Part shown: piece after piece, positions 17,561 through 26,218 of the stretch
Layout: each line of letters begins with the position of its first letter
Numbering within the stretch: position 1 is the first letter of the stretch
Origin: Clostridiales bacterium
GTDB taxonomy: Bacteria; Bacillota; Clostridia; Christensenellales; UBA1242
Assembly (NCBI GenBank): GCA_015055815.1
Contig: SVHM01000003.1
Coordinates: forward strand, 117,271-181,270
Reading direction: 5' to 3'
DNA length: 64,000 nucleotides
The notes under the pieces: generated by a model
Database searches by the model: none
What the model was told of the DNA's origin: nothing
The model's input: only the letters and a program-made list of their open reading frames with translations
Position numbers and translations under genes: made by a program

Positions 17561-18940
17561 TTATTTTAACGAATTAATTCGTGCTTCTATTACCTTTTCA
17601 GCCTTTTTTGTGTAATAGATTTCTTCTTCTTGTTCTAAACCTATGTTGTAATATGATGCTAAAATTGATAATGTTAAATTAGGATTAAAAGAAAGCAATT
17701 TCGCTTTATTTCTAACATATAATTCGCTAATAATTTTTAATCTTGCCTGTCTGCTACCTAAGTGAATTTGACAATGACAATTAGGACAAAGTGGAACGAT
17801 ATTATTAGGGATGTCTAAGTTTATTGAACTATCAAAATAATACTCTTGTTGTCTATTCATTGGAACAATATGATGACCTTCTACATAATTATTCAATTCA
17901 ACGGATTCGAAATAAAAATGACTAGCGTCATTGCAGTCGCACAAGTATTTAGCTTTTTCTAATACACTATCTCTAATTTTTTTCTGAGTTTTGAATCTTT
18001 TTCTGCCATTGCCATCAACGCCTCTTTCTGGTTTACGATGTATGTCATTAATATCATCTAATTCATCATCACTTTCTATTACGTCATCATCTATAGGAGC
18101 AATCATGTGTCCTTGTTTTAATAATGATGAATTTGCATATTCTATGAATTTACTAAGATTTTTAAATTGATTATCTAACTTTGATAGTCTTTTTGTTATT
18201 TGAGATATATCATATTTAAAATCGTTTCCTCCTGCAAACATAGCAGTTAAAAATCTAAAGCAAAAAGATTTTATAAACTGACCTTCAAGTTGTTTTAATT
18301 CACAGTTGCCATAAAGCGTGTTATTATCCAATCTTAAATATTGGACTTGGGAATTAGCCTTTGATTTTTTTTGTAAAAAATCAGACATTTCTAAATATTC
18401 AGTTAATGTGTTAAACCTTGTATCAGTAGATAGATTCAAAATAGGGAAAAACGGAATCACATCAAAATTTAAAGTGTTCAGACTGTTCACATCCATCTGC
18501 ATTTTATTATAGTCTATATCAACTCTATTATTTGCATTTATTTTAGATGTTAATAAAACTATTTTTTTACACTTATCATCTAATAAGAATGTAATATTTT
18601 CTTCCATTTGAGTGCAAATAGTTGGCATTAAACTTTGTTCTATAATTACATCCCCCAATTTTGAATCTATTGGAGTAAAGAACACGACAACCTTATCATA
18701 ATGTAAATTATCTCCTTCGATAAAACCACTATATTGACTAAAAGAGCTTTTTTCTTCTTTTGTTCTAGCAAATCTGTATGAATCAATCTCTAAAAATGTA
18801 AATTCATCATTTAATTTTGCAATAACTTTCTGCAAAAAATCATCGGCTGATTTCATACCTAAAGATTTTAATATTGCCAAATTTTTATCATTACATAAAG
18901 ATTTATAAAATGACTCTTGAATAACCAATGTTTGACTCAT
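17561..18940 (-). CDS. HNH restriction endonuclease
   Basis: A 459-residue protein, the likely cutting subunit of a restriction-modification pair. The C-terminal HNH/beta-beta-alpha-metal nuclease is complete: zinc ligands C334, C336, C385 and C388, catalytic EGHH with H356/H357, the structural Asn at 380 in NNIVPLC, and the final histidine in CHCQIH at 393. Residues 1-290 are a large domain I do not recognise, presumably for DNA recognition. An acidic linker (about 285-305) joins them. The ATG overlaps the methyltransferase stop by one base (TAATG), so the nuclease is translated after the protecting methylase, as expected for safe establishment. The cut site cannot be read from sequence. Confidence 0.75.
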   Translation of the reverse strand: MSQTLVIQESFYKSLCNDKNLAILKSLGMKSADDFLQKVIAKLNDEFTFLEIDSYRFARTKEEKSSFSQYSGFIEGDNLHYDKVVVFFTPIDSKLGDVIIEQSLMPTICTQMEENITFLLDDKCKKIVLLTSKINANNRVDIDYNKMQMDVNSLNTLNFDVIPFFPILNLSTDTRFNTLTEYLEMSDFLQKKSKANSQVQYLRLDNNTLYGNCELKQLEGQFIKSFCFRFLTAMFAGGNDFKYDISQITKRLSKLDNQFKNLSKFIEYANSSLLKQGHMIAPIDDDVIESDDELDDINDIHRKPERGVDGNGRKRFKTQKKIRDSVLEKAKYLCDCNDASHFYFESVELNNYVEGHHIVPMNRQQEYYFDSSINLDIPNNIVPLCPNCHCQIHLGSRQARLKIISELYVRNKAKLLSFNPNLTLSILASYYNIGLEQEEEIYYTKKAEKVIEARINSLK

Positions 18941-20796
18941 TATTCATTCCTCCAATCGTAATTGGTAACTAATACCTCATCTCTACTATTTTTTGCACCT
19001 ACATTATCAATATTAGTAATTAAGAAATTGTGTGTTTTAACCCATTCGGCAAGTAGGTAATTAGTACTATCATTGTGATATATAACATTAGACAATATAA
19101 ATTTAAACCCTTTTTCATGTAACATGGTTATATATTCTAAAAGTTTTGTTTCTTCATCTGCATTCCATCCTATAAAACCTCTTTTCCCATCGTTATAAGT
19201 AGCACTTGTTATAAAATAAGGCGGGTCAAAATAAAAGATTGTATCTTTATCTAAATTTGATATATCAATATTACTATAGGAATCATTATATAATTCATAA
19301 TTACTTGTTTTAGGTACAAAATTTATTATTCTATCTGTTAAATTACTATTATAAGAACAATTACCGACAGGAGAATTGAATTCAAGTTTTGCATTAAATC
19401 TCATTTGATTTTGAAAACAATACATGTGTAATACAAAAAGTTGATAAATATCTTTTGTTTTGTTGTAGCAGTTTCTTAAATTTAAATAGGCGTCTTTATT
19501 TCCTTTTTCAAGTTTAAATTCTTTAATAATACTTTCAACTTTTTTAATTATAATCTCATTATTTTCTTTAAGCAATGTACTAATAATATTAAATGTATGT
19601 GGCAAGAATTCATTATATATCACTCTATCTGCAACAATATTTACACCTACATTAAAGGCGCCACCCATCATATCAACAAATGTTGAGATGTGTTTTGGAA
19701 GAACTTTTGCAATCTCGTTAAAAATAGAATATTTACTTCCAGTATAATTTAATGGTGATTTAATTATTTCCGAATCTTTTTTAAAGTATATTAAAACTTC
19801 CTTCAAGTCATTTCTTTTTTGACTAGACCTAATATTTTTATACTCTCTAAAAGGGAATTCATAAACTTTTACTTCATTTTTTACTGCAAACCTTTTTGCT
19901 AAGTTTGTTAATTCTTCTATTGATACTAAACCTTGGGTGCTATAGCTAACCAAAATATGATTAAAGTCTGCTTGTCTAAATAAATCTTCAAAGTTTAACA
20001 ATGCTTGTTGTTTTCTTGTATATTTCGATTTTATAGTCGTTTCTTTTCTTCTTCCTGTTATACCACCAATAACTGGATAATCATATTTAGAAATACTTTC
20101 CAATATATGATAAGCAGAGTTATAGTCCGTCACTGTATAAGGGGGGTCAATATATAAAATATCACCACTTATTTTTCTTAATAATTCGTTACTGTCTTTA
20201 TTGTAAATTGTGTTACAATAAATTTTATTTGTTTTATTAATACTAATAGGTTGAATTTCAAAATTTTTTAATGCTCTATTATCCCAATTTTTCAAATAAG
20301 CTTCATATGTTCCAGTAGTATTAGAAACACCCATAACACTCTCAATCAATGAAGCAATTAAAAAATTCCTTTCTTTTAAATCAATAATAAAGTTTTTATA
20401 TAATTCTTCAATTTCAATACGAATACCATCTATTTTGATTGAATTCTGCACTGTAAAAAATTTCCTATTCCCCTTTGGAGAATAATTGTTAGTTATAAAA
20501 TACTGAGAATCTGGAATGTAATTTTTACTATTTAAGTATGAAAAAGGGTTAACTCCAAACTTTTTAATGAAATCTTTAAATTCAGGAACATCATTATTCT
20601 CAAGTTTTGCTCTATTAATAATGCTTAAAGAATGTAAAAAATCATTAGCAATAATTTCAAATTTATCTTTAAAATAATCACCAACAGACCCAGACCCCGC
20701 AAATAAATCGCAAAAAACACCTTCAGTAATATTATTGTCTAACATTACTGACTTAATATTGTCTAACATTCTTGTTTTATTCCCTAAATATCGCAT
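18940..20796 (-). CDS. Fused tandem D12-class DNA adenine N6-methyltransferase
   Basis: A 618-residue methylase made of two complete D12-type (Dam-like) domains. Domain 1: motif X at MRYLGNKTRML, motif I CDLFAGSGSVG (residues 29-39), motif IV DPPY at 217-220. Domain 2: motif X PLNYTGSKYSIF (349-360), a divergent motif I FVDMMGGAFNVG (373-384), motif IV DPPY at 524-527. Tandem D12 fusions of this type (M.FokI is the classic case) methylate the two different strands of an asymmetric site, so this is probably a type IIS-like system. The ATG at 20796 has AAGGAG five bases upstream and begins at motif X; the longer frame to 20889 is unsupported. Confidence 0.85.
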   Translation of the reverse strand: MRYLGNKTRMLDNIKSVMLDNNITEGVFCDLFAGSGSVGDYFKDKFEIIANDFLHSLSIINRAKLENNDVPEFKDFIKKFGVNPFSYLNSKNYIPDSQYFITNNYSPKGNRKFFTVQNSIKIDGIRIEIEELYKNFIIDLKERNFLIASLIESVMGVSNTTGTYEAYLKNWDNRALKNFEIQPISINKTNKIYCNTIYNKDSNELLRKISGDILYIDPPYTVTDYNSAYHILESISKYDYPVIGGITGRRKETTIKSKYTRKQQALLNFEDLFRQADFNHILVSYSTQGLVSIEELTNLAKRFAVKNEVKVYEFPFREYKNIRSSQKRNDLKEVLIYFKKDSEIIKSPLNYTGSKYSIFNEIAKVLPKHISTFVDMMGGAFNVGVNIVADRVIYNEFLPHTFNIISTLLKENNEIIIKKVESIIKEFKLEKGNKDAYLNLRNCYNKTKDIYQLFVLHMYCFQNQMRFNAKLEFNSPVGNCSYNSNLTDRIINFVPKTSNYELYNDSYSNIDISNLDKDTIFYFDPPYFITSATYNDGKRGFIGWNADEETKLLEYITMLHEKGFKFILSNVIYHNDSTNYLLAEWVKTHNFLITNIDNVGAKNSRDEVLVTNYDWRNE

Positions 20797-20902
20797 ATGT
20801 TCTCCTTGAACATTAATATAATATATTATATCATATTTTTTAAAAAAATCATTATTTAAATAGATGTTTCTTGACAAATTTTTGTTCAAATCACTTCTTC
20901 TC

Positions 20903-20928
20903 CGATTTAAAACGATTTGGCACGATTT
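20903..20928. repeat. Three CGATTT repeats spaced exactly 10 bp
   Basis: CGATTT occurs at 20903, 20913 and 20923, once per helical turn, about 110 bases upstream of the methylase start codon and between it and the tRNA terminator. It could be a regulator binding array for the restriction-modification operon. Confidence 0.5.
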
Positions 20929-20978
20929 GAAACATTTTTTGATTTTCGCAAAATCAAAATTAAAATTATCAAAAAATC

Positions 20979-21001
20979 AAAAAAGAGCCAAAATGGCTCT
21001 A
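20979..21001 (-). terminator. Terminator of the tRNA-Ser gene
   Basis: On the minus strand AGAGCCA/TGGCTCT (20994-21000 with 20984-20990) followed by TTTTTTG. Confidence 0.85.
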
Positions 21002-21055
21002 AAAACAAAGAATATTCACCCAATCTCTAGTTGGAGACAAAAGTGAACATTGCCG

Positions 21056-21146
21056 TGGCGGAGAAGGAGGGATTTGAACCCTCGCGGCAGTCTCCCGCCC
21101 TACACCCTTAGCAGGGGCGCCTCTTCGGCCTCTTGAGTACTTCTCC
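21056..21146 (-). tRNA. tRNA-Ser, anticodon GCU, reads AGC/AGU
   Basis: A 91-base class II tRNA. The acceptor stem is GGAGAAG with CTTCTCC (21140-21146 with 21060-21066), discriminator G and an encoded CCA (21056-21058). The anticodon loop is CTGCTAA with GCT at 21110-21112. It has the long variable arm expected of serine tRNAs and the T-loop GGTTCAAATCC. A promoter and a terminator flank it. The restriction-modification operon lies directly downstream in the same orientation, a common position for acquired islands. Confidence 0.95.
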
Positions 21147-21231
21147 ATATCCGATATGTTGTTATTAATTATTTTTGCATTTTAAAAATAAAATAACGAA
21201 ATTTTAGTCAACTTATTAAATTGACAAGAGT

Positions 21232-21261
21232 ATTTTAGCAAAATAACGCTTCACTTGTCAA
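21232..21261 (-). promoter_or_regulatory. Promoter of the tRNA-Ser gene
   Basis: TTGACA (21256-21261), 18 bases, TAAAAT (21232-21237) with TGC extension. The remainder of the 21147-21506 gap is AT-rich and contains no gene I can support; it must also hold the promoter of the Nudix gene, which I could not assign. Confidence 0.6.
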
Positions 21262-21506
21262 TAGATTTTGTGTTATTTATTTGTTTATTTTGTATATTGT
21301 TGGTTATCCCTTGTGATTTTGTTTGACTTTATTTTAAAAAGGTTTCAAAATATATTTACATAATGTTTTATGCTGAAATTAATTTGTTATTATTTACTCA
21401 ACTCGTTTTTATGTAAATTTTAAAAACATATAGAGGGGTAATTATTTGTGTAAAAACATTTTAAATTTCATTTACATTTAAATTTAAAATATGCGTAGGA
21501 GAAAAT

Positions 21507-21995
21507 ATGGAGCTTATAGATTTAATAGATATTAATGGTAATAAAATAAACAAGACTATTGTAAGGGGACATTCGGATGAAATTGGTGAAGGTGAATATG
21601 TTCCAGTTGTGTCTATTTATCTAAGGAGCGGGATAAGGTATCTTATTCAATATACAAGTGAAGCTAAGGGGCATGTTTATGCTACAACTGGTGGTGTTGT
21701 TCCTAGCGGTGGTGAGCCACTTAAACAAGCGGTTATTGAAGTCAAAGAAGAATTGGGCTTGGAATTAAAAGAAAGTGACTTAAAGTATTTAGGAAGAATT
21801 GTAAGAGATGATATTATTATGTTCGTATATATTTACGAAGATGATAGTTGTGAGATAGAGAAATATCCTTTTAAACTTCAAGAAAGCGAAGTTGAAAAAA
21901 TTATGTGGCTAAGCAAAGATGAAATAGAAGATTTGATACTAAAAGGAATGCTTAGAGAAAGTACTTGTGAACATTATTTAAAGTTTATTAAATAA
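21507..21995 (+). CDS. Nudix-family hydrolase
   Basis: A 162-residue protein with a Nudix box at residues 63-85 (GVVPSGGEPLKQAVIEVKEE then LGL). The metal-binding core glutamates E78, E81 and E82 are present, but two consensus positions differ: the first Glu (position 69) is Gly and the Arg before the core (position 77) is Ile. Nudix enzymes cleave nucleoside diphosphates linked to another moiety; the preferred substrate cannot be told. AGGAG precedes the ATG. No terminator follows it before the next promoter at 22111. Confidence 0.8.
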   Translation: MELIDLIDINGNKINKTIVRGHSDEIGEGEYVPVVSIYLRSGIRYLIQYTSEAKGHVYATTGGVVPSGGEPLKQAVIEVKEELGLELKESDLKYLGRIVRDDIIMFVYIYEDDSCEIEKYPFKLQESEVEKIMWLSKDEIEDLILKGMLRESTCEHYLKFIK

Positions 21996-22110
21996 TTTTC
22001 AAAAATTGTAAAATTTGTTTAAACTTAGGTTAAAAGAATATCCCAGTTATATATTTATATACATAAATTAATATGGTGGAAAAAATTGGAAAAATTTGTA
22101 AAATTTAGTA

Positions 22111-22139
22111 TTGACAAATTGCATTTTAAAATTTACAAT
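22111..22139 (+). promoter_or_regulatory. Strong promoter of the MBG-repeat surface protein
   Basis: Consensus TTGACA (22111-22116), 17 bases, TACAAT (22134-22139). The mRNA should start near 22146. Confidence 0.75.
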
Positions 22140-22152
22140 TTATGTATCATTT

Positions 22153-22174
22153 GCCGTCAAATGACGGCTTTTTT
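22153..22174 (+). promoter_or_regulatory. Terminator-like hairpin at the 5' end of the mRNA
   Basis: A perfect GCCGTC/GACGGC stem (22153-22158 with 22163-22168) with an AAAT loop and six T. It lies about eight bases after the predicted transcription start and 18 bases before the start codon. It may protect the mRNA 5' end, work as an attenuator, or end read-through from the Nudix gene. Confidence 0.65.
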
Positions 22175-22191
22175 AATTGGATGGATATTTT

Positions 22192-25100
22192 ATGAAGAAA
22201 TGTATTATTGGGTTATTTTTAGCCATTATTTGTGTTTTTAGTGTGGAGAGATTGAATGTTTCTGCAAGTGAAGATTACACGCAAGGTGGTGAAATAACTG
22301 GGTGTGTAATAGATATAAATAAAGATAATATTTTGAGTGTTAATAGTGGAACTCTTACACTTGAAGATGTGAGTTTCACAAAGTCGTATGCAAATTCTTT
22401 GACAAAGATTATAACTGTTGGAGAAAACGCAACAGTTATTTTAAATGATGTTGATTTTACCGGTATATCTGGAAGTGTCGCAATTGAAAACAAGGGTAAA
22501 TTAATTTTAAATAAAGTTACATTTGGTAAAGGTTTTGCAAGTTCTATTAAAATTAATTCTGATGTTGAAAATTCAACTGTTTTAAATGGTAGTGTTTCTA
22601 TAAATTCAATTGAGATTACAAAAGGTTACGTAACTGTTAATGATAACACAGTTATTGAAAGTGTTATTAATTTGTCTTTTACAAATACTCCCGATGTGGG
22701 TAAGAGAGTGGTAACTGGTGATAATTCAATTGCTAGTTATTATATGGATAAATTTTTATACGTTGGTGAAGGTAAATTGTATATCGACTATGTTGGTGAT
22801 GATTATTCTTCTCTTTCTGAAGATTGCAAAAGTAGTGATACTCTTGTTGCGGGAGATATAATTGTTACACAAGAATTTGCTAGATATAAAGATGAAAATT
22901 TTATTTATTTTGCTGGTAGATATTGTACAGCAAATAATTATCTTACTAGTGAGTTGGTTGCAAGAACGGTAACTGGTCAAGGGCATACCAATAAATATTT
23001 AGATAACATTACATCATTTTCCACATCAACAACTAATACTTATGCCAATTACAATAGCACATTGATAGAAGATGCTAATGATGTGAAAGTTAATTTAAAA
23101 GTTAAAAGTGGTGAAAGTATACTAGCAACTCTTGATACAATTAACATTTACGCTGGCATGAAATGGAGTGTGTTTGTCGACATCCCTAATGAGTATAGTT
23201 ATAAAAACATATCTTTAAGTGGTGGGTCAAAATGTACTGCAAGTGTTACGTTTAGTAACTCAAAGTTTGCAAGAGTTTTAATTGATGGAAGTGCATGTGA
23301 AAATGCTGAGACACTGAACATAGATATTCAAGTAGAGAAAGAAATTAAGCAAGATATAAATGTAGATATCTTAATGGATAATTACACTCAAGAATATTCA
23401 AATGTTGATTTTAAAACTTCATTAAAGCCATATTATATTTTTGAAGAAGAAAAAGTTTATGTTGAATATACTCTTTTAAAAGGTGGCGTAGAGTGTAACG
23501 AATGTAAAAATGTTGGAGAGTATGTAGTAAACATTACTTCAGCTGAGCCTACTGGTATTAAGTTTAATAATACTACACTTAATTTTGAAATAACTGCTAA
23601 GGCAGTTGGCATTTCGCCAAGTGATTTTGAATTTACTTATGGCGAAGAGATTGTTTTGTGCGAAAATGTAGATATTATTGAAACTGGTGAAAGTATTGCC
23701 GTTACATATGTAAAAGAAAGTGGAATAAATGTTGGTGTTTATGATATTGATAGTGTGTCATGCGGTAATGGTAACTATGTTGTGACGCTAGAAGATGGTG
23801 AAGACAAAGTAGAGATAATTCCACTTGAGATATCTATTAGTTATACTCAAAATACCTTTAGATATGATGGTAGTCAAAAAGAAATGACTGTAAGCCTTGA
23901 AGATGTCCTTAGTGGAGATACTGTAAATTTGTTGCTTGTATCCGAAAATGCAAATATTACAGGCAATAAAATTACTGCAACTACAGTTGGTACTTATGTT
24001 GTAAATATTTCACTTGATAATGCTAATTATGCACTTGATAATTCATCTAAGAGTGTAATAATGACTATCTCAAAAGGAATTTATGATAACTCTAATTTGG
24101 AGTTGGAGAAAACATCTTTTGAAGTGGATAGTGATGTTAATTTAACTTTTAAAGATATACCTTCATTTATAACTTTTGCTTATTCCAAAAGTTTTATAGT
24201 TCCAAACAATTATCCTGTAACAATAACTTTTGAACTTGAAGAAAACGATTTGTATGATGAACTTAGTATTACTTCAAAAGTTTATACTATTGAAATTACT
24301 AAGAAAGATATTTCTATGACACATCTAACACTTGTGGGAGATAGAGACGTTATGTATGATGGTAAAGTTCATACCCTTTTATTAAATGGGACTTTGCCAG
24401 ATGGTGTTACAATTTCTAGTATAGAAAACGAAAGCAATATACATCAAGGAACATACGAAGTTAAATACAACTTTAGTTGGGACGTAGATAAATATAACTG
24501 TATAAGTTTCATTTCAGATACTCTTGTTATTAGACCTATTGAGTTGAATATTGAACTTACTGAAAGGGAATATGTGTATACGGGTAGCCCAATAACTCCG
24601 CAAATATCTGTTAGTGGAATTTTGCTTGAAGATGATATTGAAGTTGTGGCAAAGAGCAATACAAATGTTGGTAAATACACTCTTGAAATAACTATCAATA
24701 ATAATGATTATGGTGATTATGTATATTCGGTAAATGATTATTATTTTATAACAAAGAAAACAATCAATCTTCAAAATATACATTTGGTAAAAGATGAAGT
24801 TGTGTATAACGGGAAATTGGTTATTCCAGAAATTGACGGAGAATTGCCAGAAGGTATATTAAACTTTAAATTGGTTCATACTGCAATAAAAGATGTGGGT
24901 GAGTATACAGTAACTGCAGAAATAGAAGTGGGAAGTAATTATTCTAGACCTACTTGGAGTAGTAAAATAACCGTTGTGCCTAAGTCGATAACAATTATAT
25001 TTTCTGATTACGAAAATATTGTAGAAGACGGGACATTAAAAAGTATTTCTGTAAAACTTAACGGAGTGTTAGAGAAGAACTTTGAAAGTTACGAAGTAAC

Positions 25101-25668
25101 ATACGAGCCAAAGCCTATCGCTTCGGGAAGTTATATTTGCACAGTAAAATTAGTTGGTAAAACTAATTACGTTTTAGTTGGTGAGAGAAGTAAAGAATTT
25201 ACTATTTACCCAAGTAAGAAAGTGTATTCAAATAACGACATGTCAGTAACCGTTCAAGGTAATGGTGGAAATTTATCTAATTTGGAAGTAACTTGTACGA
25301 CTGATGATAAGTTGGTTGAATATTCTCTTAAAAGTGTAAGTACAAGAATAGCTGGATATAATGTAATTAACTTTAGCGGTGATGAAAAAGAAGTAAGTGT
25401 TAGTTTAGATACAAATTTAAATGTGTCAAATGTTGAAAATATTAAAGTATTCAAATACAGTGATGGGATGCTTACCGAAATAGATTTTGATATCAAGAAC
25501 GGCAAAATCTCATTTGAAGGGGATAGTGGCTATAGTTATGTCGTACTAGAAGAAAGCACAACAAACACAACATTAATTATTATAATAATTGCACTTTCAG
25601 TACTTCTTGTGAGTGTTTTTGTGGTATTGACAATTTTTATAGTAAAAAGAAAAAATAAACGACTTTAG
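22192..25668 (+). CDS. Surface protein with MBG-like repeats and C-terminal membrane anchor
   Basis: A 1158-residue exported protein. Residues 1-25 are a signal peptide (KKCIIGLFLAIICVFSV core). Residues about 30-170 are rich in short strands with LNVSNSG-type turns, perhaps a small beta-helix. From about 380 to 1000 there are successive MBG-like repeats, recognised by YDG or YTG starts, NVG.Y turns (VGVYDID, VGTYVVNI, VGKYTLEI, VGEYTVTA) and separating AK or KK.I strands. Residues about 1125-1150 are a single hydrophobic span followed by KRKNKRL, which would hold it in the membrane without sortase; no LPXTG is present. The annotated start is the ATG at 22192; an upstream in-frame TTG at 22177 is less likely. 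Ribosome binding is weak (GGATGGA). Confidence 0.85.
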   Translation: MKKCIIGLFLAIICVFSVERLNVSASEDYTQGGEITGCVIDINKDNILSVNSGTLTLEDVSFTKSYANSLTKIITVGENATVILNDVDFTGISGSVAIENKGKLILNKVTFGKGFASSIKINSDVENSTVLNGSVSINSIEITKGYVTVNDNTVIESVINLSFTNTPDVGKRVVTGDNSIASYYMDKFLYVGEGKLYIDYVGDDYSSLSEDCKSSDTLVAGDIIVTQEFARYKDENFIYFAGRYCTANNYLTSELVARTVTGQGHTNKYLDNITSFSTSTTNTYANYNSTLIEDANDVKVNLKVKSGESILATLDTINIYAGMKWSVFVDIPNEYSYKNISLSGGSKCTASVTFSNSKFARVLIDGSACENAETLNIDIQVEKEIKQDINVDILMDNYTQEYSNVDFKTSLKPYYIFEEEKVYVEYTLLKGGVECNECKNVGEYVVNITSAEPTGIKFNNTTLNFEITAKAVGISPSDFEFTYGEEIVLCENVDIIETGESIAVTYVKESGINVGVYDIDSVSCGNGNYVVTLEDGEDKVEIIPLEISISYTQNTFRYDGSQKEMTVSLEDVLSGDTVNLLLVSENANITGNKITATTVGTYVVNISLDNANYALDNSSKSVIMTISKGIYDNSNLELEKTSFEVDSDVNLTFKDIPSFITFAYSKSFIVPNNYPVTITFELEENDLYDELSITSKVYTIEITKKDISMTHLTLVGDRDVMYDGKVHTLLLNGTLPDGVTISSIENESNIHQGTYEVKYNFSWDVDKYNCISFISDTLVIRPIELNIELTEREYVYTGSPITPQISVSGILLEDDIEVVAKSNTNVGKYTLEITINNNDYGDYVYSVNDYYFITKKTINLQNIHLVKDEVVYNGKLVIPEIDGELPEGILNFKLVHTAIKDVGEYTVTAEIEVGSNYSRPTWSSKITVVPKSITIIFSDYENIVEDGTLKSISVKLNGVLEKNFESYEVTYEPKPIASGSYICTVKLVGKTNYVLVGERSKEFTIYPSKKVYSNNDMSVTVQGNGGNLSNLEVTCTTDDKLVEYSLKSVSTRIAGYNVINFSGDEKEVSVSLDTNLNVSNVENIKVFKYSDGMLTEIDFDIKNGKISFEGDSGYSYVVLEESTTNTTLIIIIIALSVLLVSVFVVLTIFIVKRKNKRL

Positions 25669-25683
25669 ATAGTCGTTTTTTTT
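25657..25683 (+). terminator. Terminator of the MBG-repeat gene
   Basis: AAACGACT (25657-25664) with AGTCGTTT (25671-25678) and a T tract; the stop codon lies in the loop. Confidence 0.85.
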
Positions 25684-25707
25684 GGTAATAATAAAGGTAA
25701 TATGTGT

Positions 25708-25926
25708 TTATATTGTAAAAAATGTTGAAGTGGTTTCGTAAGAAGATAAATCATAAAAACCTATCCCCATTACATCGCAAATTCTTTCAGTGACTTTGTA
25801 GTCTACACTTTTTCCATAGTAGATTATATCATCCAATGTCGATAAGTCTATTTTGCATAGTTTGCAGAATTGCTCTTTAGTTATTTTTTGTTGTCTTATA
25901 TATTCAATAATTTTTAATGGGTTCAT
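25708..25926 (-). CDS. Small HTH regulator (XRE-like)
   Basis: A 72-residue protein that is essentially one five-helix domain. KEQFCKLCKIDLSTLDDII fits the helix-turn-helix of Cro/C1-type proteins, although the usual glutamine at the start of helix 2 is replaced. AAGGA lies eight bases before the ATG. It is divergent from the HTH gene at 26006, and the 80-bp gap contains two palindromes, so the pair looks like a mutual switch. Targets beyond this locus are unknown. Confidence 0.65.
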   Translation of the reverse strand: MNPLKIIEYIRQQKITKEQFCKLCKIDLSTLDDIIYYGKSVDYKVTERICDVMGIGFYDLSSYETTSTFFTI

Positions 25927-25948
25927 AATTTATCCTTTTTTAAATTAT

Positions 25949-25967
25949 ATTCCAATTTTTTTGGAAT
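25949..25967. promoter_or_regulatory. Palindromic operator 1 between divergent HTH genes
   Basis: A perfect 19-bp palindrome, ATTCCAA-N5-TTGGAAT. Confidence 0.6.
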
Positions 25968-25971
25968 GTCA

Positions 25972-25977
25972 ATTATA
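25972..25977 (-). promoter_or_regulatory. -10 box candidate of the leftward HTH gene
   Basis: TATAAT on the minus strand between the two operators; no clear -35. A regulator bound at operator 1 would block its start region. Confidence 0.4.
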
Positions 25978-25996
25978 ATTCCAAAAAATTTGGTAA
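25978..25996. promoter_or_regulatory. Palindromic operator 2 overlapping the rightward -10 box
   Basis: Same 19-bp layout as operator 1 (ATTCCAA-N5-TTGGTAA), with the right half degenerate at two positions. It runs into the TAATAT -10 at 25994-25999. Confidence 0.55.
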
Positions 25997-26005
25997 TATG
26001 AAAAT

Positions 26006-26206
26006 ATGAGAGAAATAAAGTTTGCGGACAATTTAAAAAGGTTAAGAATTAATAGTAATTTATCCCAAAAGACATTAGCTGAAAAACTTAATGTAAATTA
26101 TAGAACAATAAGTGCTTGGGAAAAATCTATTTGTGAACCGAGTATAGAAATGCTAGTGAAAATATCTGAGATTTTTAATGAAACTCTTGAAGATATAATA
26201 TTTTAA
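26006..26206 (+). CDS. XRE-family transcriptional regulator, likely leaderless
   Basis: A 66-residue stand-alone HTH_3 domain. The helix-turn-helix is SQKTLAEKLNVNYRTISAWE at about residues 20-39, followed by the typical PSIEMLVKISEIF helix. The ATG lies exactly six bases after the -10 TAATAT (25994-25999) with no ribosome binding site, so the mRNA probably starts at the ATG. The operator overlapping its -10 suggests autoregulation. Confidence 0.85.
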   Translation: MREIKFADNLKRLRINSNLSQKTLAEKLNVNYRTISAWEKSICEPSIEMLVKISEIFNETLEDIIF

Positions 26207-26218
26207 AAAATTTTATAC

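Noticed and set aside
20864-21046. 60-codon ORF on plus between the methylase and tRNA-Ser
   Set aside because: It overlaps the 10-bp repeats and the tRNA terminator, has no ribosome binding site and an odd lysine-rich composition.
21219-21262. Inverted repeat ATTGACAAG/CTTGTCAAT upstream of tRNA-Ser
   Set aside because: Half of it is simply the -35 box of the tRNA promoter; the other half gives a -35 on plus with no matching -10, so an operator claim is not supported.
22177-22191. TTG as start codon of the MBG-repeat protein
   Set aside because: The ATG at 22192 begins a normal signal peptide; the TTG follows the hairpin T tract directly and has no ribosome binding site.
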